DNA of 16,536 nt from Prevotella sp. (GTDB taxonomy: Bacteria > Bacteroidota > Bacteroidia > Bacteroidales > Bacteroidaceae), in NCBI GenBank assembly GCA_016283605.1, contig JAEENF010000286.1, positions 1 to 16,536 of the forward strand. Reading direction: 5' to 3'. Below the pieces are notes generated by a model. That model did not search any database. It was given only the letters and a program-made list of their open reading frames with translations, and had not been told where the DNA came from. Made by a program: the position numbers and the translations under genes. Positions 7,626-14,821 of this stretch are shown here, piece after piece (the stretch's first letter is position 1; each line of letters starts with the position of its first letter).

Positions 7626-9675
7626 GAAAAGGAAGATATATAGAATCGCGATGGCTTTGTGCCTGGTATGCGGATGGACCTCGTGTTCTGACGAGCCCGA
7701 CAGTGAGTACTTCTACACCTTCACGGGTGAGATGATGAGTGACTGGCTGACGAGCCCTGAGCGGCCGCAGTACAGTGAGTTTGCAGGCATTGTGGAGCGG
7801 GCAGGACTGATGGACCTGCTGGCGACGTACGGGCAGTATACTTGCTTTGTACCGACGAACGATGCCATCAACGAGTTCTTGCGGGGGCGGGGGCTGACGG
7901 ACATCTCGCAGCTGTCGGACGCGGACTGCGACACGATCGCGCGGAACCATCTGGTGAGCAAGATGTACAGCACGTACGACATGACCTCGCCGAGGCTGCC
8001 AACTTACAACCTGATGAACCGTCCGTTGTTCCTGACACCGGGCTTCGACCGGGACAGTAACGCGGTGATCATGATAGACAATGCGCGGATCGACTTCTAT
8101 CTGAAGGACGACTCGGTGGAGAACGGTATCATGCAGCCGGTGGACATGGTGATAGAGAAGTCAAGCAAACTGATTACGGACATCATGGGTGAAAACCCGA
8201 GAATCAGCACGTTCTACAGTGCGCTTCAGGCTACTGGAGTCATCAAGGAAGTGCAGGAGGTGGAGGATCCGGACTGGGACCCGAAGGCGTATGAGAAGTA
8301 TCCTTACCTGTCGAATAATGAACGGGAGTATGCTATCGTACCGAAGACCAAGATCAAAGGCTATACCTTCTTTGTGGAGCCTGACGACGTGCTGAAGGAG
8401 AAGTGCGGGATCGAGAAGGGGGACCTGCGGGCGCTGTGGGAGCTGGCGTGCAAGATCTATGACCCTGTGTACCCGGAGGATGCTGGGAAACCGGGACACG
8501 GATTTGACCAGCTGACGGACAGCATCAACCCGCTGCACCGCTTTATCCAGTATCATATCCTGAACAAGAAAGCTTCGACCACGGCTGACCTGACTCCAAT
8601 AGATATCACTTACAACGGCTCGAAGACGGCTATCGGCATAGACGAAACTGTACACAACCCGACTGACTGGCACTATACGCTGCTGCCGCACACGATGATA
8701 AAGGTGGAAAGGCCGACCGTGGCGAAATATGGGGGCTCGAGTGCTACGAGGACGCAGAACTATATTAACCGGAGATGCGACGACCAGTTCACTATTCCGG
8801 GGGTGCACATCACTGAGGTGGAGACGGAGAGGACACCGGAGGCCGTGAACGGCTACTACTTCTATGTGGACGATGTGATAGGCTTCTCGCAGGAGGTGCA
8901 GAACACGGTGCAGAACATCCGCATCCGCATGGACTTCAATGCCATTTTCCCGGAGATTATCGGCAATAACCTGCGGAGTGCGGGCAGCCCGACTTCGACG
9001 AGCAATGAATTTGACGAATCGGGCCATAATAAATATGGGGACTACTATTACTTCCCGATGGGGTACCTGAAGGACGTGACATTCAACGAGGGCTGCTACT
9101 TCATCCTGAGGCGGCCGAAGATATGGTTTAACATCTACCAGTGGGACGAGATGAACCTAAAGGGGGACTATGACATCACGTTCAAACTGCCGCCGGTGCC
9201 GTTCAGCGGTGAGTGGCAGCTGAGACTGGGCTTCACGGTGTATCACGACGGGGCTGACGACAGGGGCGTGGCTCAGGTGTACGTGGATAATATCCCTCAG
9301 GGCATCCCTCTGGACATGAGGCAGGACCTATCGACGGAGATGTACCTGGGCGACTCGTTCAGCGGCTCGGACTATAACAACTGGACGGACGAGCAGAAGG
9401 CTGAACAGCAGAAGACGCTGAAGAACCTAGGCGCCTATATCTATCCAATCGGGCTGTGGCGCGACGTGGGCTCAAAGGGGTACTGCCATACGGAGTACCA
9501 GAATATGAGGCGCGTGCTCTGCCAGACTTACCTTGACGCGAACAAGGATCATTACTTGCGAATGAGAAAAACTAATGACGGTAACCCGGACGATACGTTC
9601 ATGCTGGACTTCCTGGAACTGGTTCCGAAGAGCGTCTACGGCGTTGACGGTGAGAAGATGGAAGACGACCTCTAA
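7624..9675 (+). CDS. FAS1 lipoprotein with two fasciclin domains and a C-terminal beta-rich region
   Basis: This 683-residue protein begins with a lipoprotein signal (GWTSC, lipidated Cys21, though Cys13 and Cys16 are also present), followed by SDEPDSE, an acidic stretch like the surface-export signal of Bacteroidota lipoproteins. FAS1 domain 1 spans about 50-178, with YTCFVPTNDAINEF at 72-85 and NGIMQPVD at 167-174. Domain 2 spans about 185-425, with YTFFVEPDDVL at 247-257, RFIQYHIL at 306-313 and NGYYFYVDDV at 409-418. Residues about 440-683 are not FAS1: they are rich in alternating hydrophobic strands and aromatic residues and contain RGVAQVYVDNIPQGIPLD at 547-564, suggesting a beta-sandwich binding domain (inference). 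It lies 40 bases after SusD-1, where a surface ligand-binding protein is often found. No catalytic motif was recognised. Confidence 0.87.
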   Translation: MKRKIYRIAMALCLVCGWTSCSDEPDSEYFYTFTGEMMSDWLTSPERPQYSEFAGIVERAGLMDLLATYGQYTCFVPTNDAINEFLRGRGLTDISQLSDADCDTIARNHLVSKMYSTYDMTSPRLPTYNLMNRPLFLTPGFDRDSNAVIMIDNARIDFYLKDDSVENGIMQPVDMVIEKSSKLITDIMGENPRISTFYSALQATGVIKEVQEVEDPDWDPKAYEKYPYLSNNEREYAIVPKTKIKGYTFFVEPDDVLKEKCGIEKGDLRALWELACKIYDPVYPEDAGKPGHGFDQLTDSINPLHRFIQYHILNKKASTTADLTPIDITYNGSKTAIGIDETVHNPTDWHYTLLPHTMIKVERPTVAKYGGSSATRTQNYINRRCDDQFTIPGVHITEVETERTPEAVNGYYFYVDDVIGFSQEVQNTVQNIRIRMDFNAIFPEIIGNNLRSAGSPTSTSNEFDESGHNKYGDYYYFPMGYLKDVTFNEGCYFILRRPKIWFNIYQWDEMNLKGDYDITFKLPPVPFSGEWQLRLGFTVYHDGADDRGVAQVYVDNIPQGIPLDMRQDLSTEMYLGDSFSGSDYNNWTDEQKAEQQKTLKNLGAYIYPIGLWRDVGSKGYCHTEYQNMRRVLCQTYLDANKDHYLRMRKTNDGNPDDTFMLDFLELVPKSVYGVDGEKMEDDL

Positions 9676-9682
9676 TCATTTA

Positions 9683-9717
9683 GAATTTAGAATTTTGATT
9701 TAAGAATTAAGAGTTAT
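9683..9717 (+). repeat. Degenerate heptamer repeat leading into second FAS1 lipoprotein start
   Basis: Five 7-base units in strict phase: GAATTTA, GAATTTT, GATTTAA, GAATTAA, GAGTTAT, the last ending in the first two bases of the ATG at 9716. A weaker unit (TCATTTA) precedes them at 9676-9682. The units have drifted, yet stops remain in every forward frame (TAG 9681, TAG 9688, TAA 9701, TAA 9708). Confidence 0.85.
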
Positions 9718-11524
9718 GATTACTTCTAATATATATAATAAGCTGTTAGGGTTGGCTGTGGCCGTCATCACCTTCGGCGCCTGTGCAGACACTTGGGACG
9801 ACCACTATGTCCAAAAAGGTGAAGGCATGAACGACGGTTCGCTATGGCAGGCCATCACACAGAACAGTAACCTGAGTAACTTCGCGAAAGTTGTACAGGC
9901 TTGCGGCTACGACAAAGCCTTGAATAGCAGCCAGGTATTCACAGTCTTTGCCCCTACCAATGAAAATTTCTCTACCCAGGAGGCAGACGAGCTCATTGCA
10001 GACTATAACGCAGAGAAAGGGAAAGTGAACGACGATGACAATACAGTGATCAAGGAGTTTATACAGAACCATATCCTGTTGTATAACCACTCTGTCTCGC
10101 CGACAAGCAGAGATTCGCTGGTTCTAATGAACGGTAAGGGTATTTGGCTCACTGCCAATACATTCGGCAACAACACGATTTTGTCATCTAACCAGCATTA
10201 TGCCAATGGCGTACTGTACACGATTCAGGGTAAGGTGAAATATATCCCCACAGTATTCGAGTATCTACGTAAGGATGCTGACCTTGACAGTATCGCAAGC
10301 TTCTTCTATAATCCCCGTTTCCACCGCAAGGAGTTCTTCCCCGAACGAAGTGTGCCCGGCGGTATCGAGAACGGAAAGACGGTGTATCTTGACTCTGTAT
10401 ATGTGCAGCAGAACAGACTTTGGGATATGCTTTGGGCTTATACGAACAATGAGGACAGCACCTACTGGATGGTGACTCCGACCAATAAGGAGTGGAAGAA
10501 ACTGATTGAGGAATACGAGCCCTACTTCAACTATGATGACCAGACACCTTTCCGGGATTCGATGGCCTATACGATGCCTCGCCTGGCCATTGTGGACGGC
10601 ACAATTTTCAGCCGTACACTGAACACAGACGCTCACTTGACGGACTCGGCTTTGTCGACCAGTGCAGCAGAGACATACCTCAGCCGCGAATACAGCTGGG
10701 GCGATAAGAACCTGCACTACTACCAATACGGCGGCGCGTCGGCAGAGAACACACAGAAGCCCTTCTCGCCGACGGGTATTTTCTCGGGGACCGAAAATGT
10801 ATCATGCTCGAACGGTCAGGTGATGAAGTCGGATAACTGGAAGATCAATAAGCTGAACACCTTTAACCAGTGGATCATCGTTGAGGCGGAGAACCAACGC
10901 TCGGTGAAGGACGTGAGTAGGAAGAAGAATCCGAAGACTGAGGAGATGGACCCGACGGTGACGGGAATGACGCGAAGGGTGATGAACAACAACCGCTTCT
11001 ACGGGAAGGTGTGGAACAATGCCTTTGTGGAGTTCAAGCAGAACCTCACGACGCAGAATCACACGGTAAGCTTCAACATTCGCGACGTTCTATCGAATAT
11101 CGGTTACGACATCTATCTGGTGACTGCACCGGCTCTGGCTAACGACAGTAATGCCACCGAAGCAGAGCGACTGCCTGTGAAGATCAAGTGCACCATCAAC
11201 TATCACGACCAGAGCGGAACGTCTCAGTCGGAGGTGCTGCAGGAGTCTGTGACGACGAGTCCTGACATCGTGGACTATATCTTGCTGGCAGATGACTTCA
11301 AGTTCCCGACTGCCACCTTCGGTCTGAATGAGAGTGAGCCTCAGGTAACGCTGGACCTTGAAACGAAGGTGGAGAGTAAGGAATTCCGCAACAAGCTGTT
11401 TGATCGCACCATGCGTATCGACTGCATCATGCTGGTGCCTCATGGCATTTCGAATGTGAATGAGAATCGATTCGAGGTTGCGCCTCATGGCGACGGGGAC
11501 GTGTTCCAATGGTGGAAGGAATAG
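9716..11524 (+). CDS. Second FAS1 lipoprotein, two fasciclin-type units plus unknown C-terminal domain
   Basis: This 602-residue protein has a lipoprotein signal (ITFGAC, lipidated Cys23, followed by ADTWDD). FAS1 domain 1 is textbook: FTVFAPTNENF at 75-85, FIQNHIL at 115-121 and NGVLYTIQG at 164-172. A second, more divergent unit follows, with YWMVTPTNKEW in place of the usual opening motif and NGQVMKSDNWKI at 366-377 as its closing strand. Residues about 380-602 are strand-rich, without a motif I recognise; they differ from the C-terminal region of the FAS1 protein at 7624. The stop (TAG, 11522-11524) is the first of a regular series of TAGs spaced 7 bases apart that runs to the SusC-2 start. 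By position it is the FAS1 partner of SusC-2/SusD-2, as the gene ending at 2443 is for pair 1. Surface binding is inferred; the ligand is unknown. Confidence 0.87.
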   Translation: MITSNIYNKLLGLAVAVITFGACADTWDDHYVQKGEGMNDGSLWQAITQNSNLSNFAKVVQACGYDKALNSSQVFTVFAPTNENFSTQEADELIADYNAEKGKVNDDDNTVIKEFIQNHILLYNHSVSPTSRDSLVLMNGKGIWLTANTFGNNTILSSNQHYANGVLYTIQGKVKYIPTVFEYLRKDADLDSIASFFYNPRFHRKEFFPERSVPGGIENGKTVYLDSVYVQQNRLWDMLWAYTNNEDSTYWMVTPTNKEWKKLIEEYEPYFNYDDQTPFRDSMAYTMPRLAIVDGTIFSRTLNTDAHLTDSALSTSAAETYLSREYSWGDKNLHYYQYGGASAENTQKPFSPTGIFSGTENVSCSNGQVMKSDNWKINKLNTFNQWIIVEAENQRSVKDVSRKKNPKTEEMDPTVTGMTRRVMNNNRFYGKVWNNAFVEFKQNLTTQNHTVSFNIRDVLSNIGYDIYLVTAPALANDSNATEAERLPVKIKCTINYHDQSGTSQSEVLQESVTTSPDIVDYILLADDFKFPTATFGLNESEPQVTLDLETKVESKEFRNKLFDRTMRIDCIMLVPHGISNVNENRFEVAPHGDGDVFQWWKE

Positions 11525-11551
11525 TTTTTAGTTTATAGTTTATAGTTTATG
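11524..11551 (+). repeat. Heptamer repeat of a different unit leading into SusC-2 start
   Basis: Four 7-base units: GTTTTTA, GTTTATA, GTTTATA, GTTTATG. One A-to-G difference in the last unit makes the ATG start (11549-11551). TAG recurs at 11522, 11529, 11536 and 11543, exactly 7 apart and in all three frames; the first is the stop of the upstream FAS1 gene. The unit sequence differs from GAATTAG, but unit length, phasing to the start and the stop in each unit are the same. Confidence 0.93.
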
Positions 11552-14500
11552 GATATGAAGAGATATATTATATTTGGACTTACACTGCTGATGGCCTTTC
11601 CATTAAGTGTTGTGGCCCAGGACGAGGATACCGAAGGTGAAGACCTCATTGAAACCCTTGCCCGCAAACTAACGCCAAAGCAGAAACAGTACCCTACCCG
11701 AGTCATCAGCGGTCGTGTGGTGAATGCTACCACGGGACAGCCCATTGCCGGTACCATTGTCAGCGCAGACGATGTGGAAGGCTATAGTACACTGACCGAA
11801 GAAGATGGTACCTTCAAACTGAAAGTGCCCACATTCACCACGTCGGTATTTGTCAACATGCCTGATTACAATCCTGTGCGCTTAGGTCTGCAAGCCACGG
11901 AACAGCAACAGGTGGTTAAGCTTTACCCTCAAACGTTCTCGAAAGAGTATGAGAAGGCGACGATTAATATGCGCAATGATTATTCGACGAGCGACTTTGC
12001 CTATACTAATTCTGTGAATATCAAGGACGAGGTACAGAAGCACTTAGGTGCTCAAGTATACACTATTTCACGTAACGGTACACCCGGTATTGGCAACGTG
12101 ATGTTCATGCAGGGTCTGAACTCTCTCAATGTGAATGCCCAGCCATTGGTGGTTGTGGATGATGTTATCATCGACCAACAGTACGGTCGTATGATGCTGC
12201 ATGAGGGATTCTTCAATGATATTCTGTCAACCATCAATCCGTCGGATATCGAAAAGGTCACCGTCATGCGTAATGGGACAGCCCTGTATGGCGCTAAAGG
12301 TGCCAATGGTGTAATTATTATCCAGACTAAGCGCAGTAAGTCGATGGCAACCCGTATCACGGCCAATGTTTCAGCCGGGGTGGTTCTGAAACCGAAATAC
12401 TTGGACGTGATGAATGCAGAACAATACAGGAATTACGCCTCTGAGATGCTGAAGACCACGAACACGCGTAACCGTACGTTTAAGTTCCTGAACGAGGATC
12501 CTAATTACTACTATTACACGCAGTACCATCAGAATACTGACTGGAAGGATCTTGTCTATCATACGGCCATGACCCAGAACTATGGTATCAACGTAGAAGG
12601 AGGTGATGCTGTGGCTAACTATAACCTCTCTGTGGGCTATGTGAATCAGCAAAGCACGCTAAGGTATAACGACATGGACCGACTGAACATCCGATTCAAC
12701 ACGGACATCTCGCTCAGTGAGCGTTTCTCTATTCGTTTCGATGCTTCATTCGGTAACATCACCCGTGACATTCGTAATGACGGTGCCCCAGCCACCTATG
12801 ACGAGGGGACGCCTACTGCTCCTGGATTTCTTGCATACGTCAAGAGCCCCTTCCTGAGCCCTTACAGCTACGGTATGGGACGTCTATCGGACACGCATTT
12901 CGATATTGAGCAAGAGTCCTACCTCTCAGAGGCCTTGGCCAACTATAAGAACTACAACTGGAGACTGGGTAACCCGGCAGCCATCAATGAGTATGCCGAG
13001 GCCGAGAACAAAAACCGTCTGGAGAACTCCATGCTCAACCTGACCGTGACACCGAAATACCGTCTTACCCGTAACCTCACCCTGTCTGAGCACTTCAGCT
13101 ACAACCTGGTGAATACGAACGAGACTTTCTATATTCCTGTTAATGGAACGCCCAGCTACTATGTTGGCAGCATCGGTGACTATCGTGAGAATGAGGTTCG
13201 CTCACTAGCTTCGAAACAGAACTCCGTATTAAGTGACACCCGTCTAGACTGGAGCAACCGCTACAACGCACACTTTATCCATCTCTTCGGTGGTGCCCGC
13301 ATCAATTGGGAGAGCTATTCGATGAGTTCACTGCTCGGCTACAACACTGGTAACGATAAGCAACCTTTCATGAAATCGAGTTTGACCAATACCAATGACT
13401 TTGGTACTAGCGACAACTGGAATTCCCTAGCATGGTATGCTCAGGCAGAGTATAATTATATGGGACGCTATTTCCTTCAGGCGAACCTGACCGTAGAAGG
13501 TTCTTCACGATTCGGACAAGACGGCGGAGACTTCCGCGCCTTTGATGCTGCCTGGGGTATCTTCCCCGGTGTACAGGCTTCATGGATGATTAGCAACGAA
13601 CCTTGGATGGCCAAGGTCAAAGCCATCAACTCTCTGCGTCTGACTGCAGGTTATGATGTCAGCGGTAACGATGACATCGACTACTATGCCGCACGTAGTT
13701 TCTTTAGTTCCTCACAGTTCCTGAATACGATTGCCGGTCTGACCTTCGCTGGTATTGGTAATACAACCATCCAATGGGAGACCACTCGTCGTATCAACAT
13801 CGGACTTGAAACCAATCTCTTTAACAACCGGCTGAACTTGAGTCTTAACTATTTCACCTCAAAGACCAACAATCTGCTGACCCGTCAGTCATTAGGATTC
13901 CTCAGTGGTCTGAATGAGAACTGGACCAACGATGGAGAGTTGAAGAACAACGGCTTCGACGTGAGTGCAGCTGTAAAAGTGCTTGCCTTGAAAGACTTCC
14001 AATGGGAGTTGGGAGCCAGCGTAGGACATTACAAGAATGAGATTACACATCTGGCCGAAGGCCGGAACCACGTTGACACAGAAGTCTATGGCGGCACAAT
14101 CCGTACCCAAGTAGGACAAGCCGCAAACCTCTTCTATGGCTACAAGTCTCTCGGCGTATTCTCGTCAACAGCTGAAGCAGAGAACGCAGGTCTTTATATC
14201 CTTGGCGAGAATGGTATCGACCGCAGTTATTTCAAGGCTGGCGACATTCATTTCGCCGACCTCAACAATGACCACCAGATTACAGATGACCGTGAGATCA
14301 TCGGTGACCCCAATCCCGATCTCTATGGTAATATCTTCACAACATTATCCTATAAGCATCTAAAATTGGATATGCGTTTCAACTACTCATATGGCAATGA
14401 TGTCTACAACTATCAGCGCGCACAGCTGGAGAGCGGTTCACGATTCATGAACCAGACTACAGCCCTCTTGCGTCGTTGGCAAGTGGAGGGGCAGCAAACC

Positions 14501-14803
14501 GACATCCCACAGATTACGTTCCAGGATCCGATGGGTAATTCACGCTTCAGTGACCGTTGGATTGAAGACGGCAGCTATCTCCGCCTGAAGAGTGTAACTC
14601 TGAGCTATGACCTACCTATGAACAATGAGTACCTGCAAGGCCTCCAATTCTGGATTCAGGCTAACAACGTATTCACACTGACAAAGTATCTGGGCAGTGA
14701 TCCTGAATTCACGATGACATCAAGTGTCATCGGACAAGGTATTGACGTAGGGCAGTTAAGCCAGAGTCGCTCTTTCGTAGCCGGTATCAAGATTAAGTTG
14801 TAA
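11549..14803 (+). CDS. SusC-2: TonB-linked outer-membrane transporter of the SusC/RagA family, divergent
   Basis: The 1084-residue protein has a signal peptide ending at VVA-Q (cut after about residue 23). A charged linker of about 25 residues (DEDTEGEDLIETLARK onward) precedes the carboxypeptidase-regulatory-like domain (about 49-125, beginning VISGRVVNATTGQPIAG). The plug has QPLVVVDDVIID at 198-209 and GTALYGAKGANGVI at 243-256, with FMQG where most relatives have LRG. The barrel follows. The chain ends GIKIKL, with Leu rather than the usual terminal Phe. I see no clear TonB box of the usual EVVVVGYG type; the linker may hold a substitute. ATG 11549 is preferred because the repeat runs into it, but Met3 (11555) would also give a good signal peptide. 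Partner SusD-2 starts 16 bases later. Low similarity to SusC-1 suggests a different ligand. Confidence 0.96.
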   Translation: MDMKRYIIFGLTLLMAFPLSVVAQDEDTEGEDLIETLARKLTPKQKQYPTRVISGRVVNATTGQPIAGTIVSADDVEGYSTLTEEDGTFKLKVPTFTTSVFVNMPDYNPVRLGLQATEQQQVVKLYPQTFSKEYEKATINMRNDYSTSDFAYTNSVNIKDEVQKHLGAQVYTISRNGTPGIGNVMFMQGLNSLNVNAQPLVVVDDVIIDQQYGRMMLHEGFFNDILSTINPSDIEKVTVMRNGTALYGAKGANGVIIIQTKRSKSMATRITANVSAGVVLKPKYLDVMNAEQYRNYASEMLKTTNTRNRTFKFLNEDPNYYYYTQYHQNTDWKDLVYHTAMTQNYGINVEGGDAVANYNLSVGYVNQQSTLRYNDMDRLNIRFNTDISLSERFSIRFDASFGNITRDIRNDGAPATYDEGTPTAPGFLAYVKSPFLSPYSYGMGRLSDTHFDIEQESYLSEALANYKNYNWRLGNPAAINEYAEAENKNRLENSMLNLTVTPKYRLTRNLTLSEHFSYNLVNTNETFYIPVNGTPSYYVGSIGDYRENEVRSLASKQNSVLSDTRLDWSNRYNAHFIHLFGGARINWESYSMSSLLGYNTGNDKQPFMKSSLTNTNDFGTSDNWNSLAWYAQAEYNYMGRYFLQANLTVEGSSRFGQDGGDFRAFDAAWGIFPGVQASWMISNEPWMAKVKAINSLRLTAGYDVSGNDDIDYYAARSFFSSSQFLNTIAGLTFAGIGNTTIQWETTRRINIGLETNLFNNRLNLSLNYFTSKTNNLLTRQSLGFLSGLNENWTNDGELKNNGFDVSAAVKVLALKDFQWELGASVGHYKNEITHLAEGRNHVDTEVYGGTIRTQVGQAANLFYGYKSLGVFSSTAEAENAGLYILGENGIDRSYFKAGDIHFADLNNDHQITDDREIIGDPNPDLYGNIFTTLSYKHLKLDMRFNYSYGNDVYNYQRAQLESGSRFMNQTTALLRRWQVEGQQTDIPQITFQDPMGNSRFSDRWIEDGSYLRLKSVTLSYDLPMNNEYLQGLQFWIQANNVFTLTKYLGSDPEFTMTSSVIGQGIDVGQLSQSRSFVAGIKIKL

Positions 14804-14821
14804 TTAAGAATTAAGAATTAT
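14801..14821 (+). repeat. Short heptamer repeat leading into SusD-2 start
   Basis: Three units, TAATTAA, GAATTAA and GAATTAT, fill the whole gap from the SusC-2 stop (TAA 14801-14803) to the ATG at 14820. TAA at 14801, 14805 and 14812 covers all three frames. With only three units this is the weakest array taken alone; the match to the other junctions supports it. Confidence 0.8.

Noticed and set aside
8161..9027. 288-codon open frame on the minus strand opposite the FAS1 lipoprotein
   Set aside because: The plus-strand gene has clear FAS1 motifs across this span. The minus-strand product is Arg/Val/His-rich with no domain or signal peptide, as expected for a shadow of GC-biased codons.
1..9675. 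Glycosidase, protease or lyase activity in the FAS1 proteins
   Set aside because: No catalytic motif or known enzyme domain could be found in any of the three proteins.
9676..9715. Bacteroidota -7 promoter element before the second FAS1 lipoprotein
   Set aside because: The AATTTTG stretch does not fit TAnnTTTG with a -33 TTTG at the right distance; the T-rich text is explained by the heptamers.
14136..14363. Plus-strand small ORF inside SusC-2
   Set aside because: Out of frame with SusC-2, whose barrel sequence is continuous here; the product is Ser/Thr-rich and featureless.
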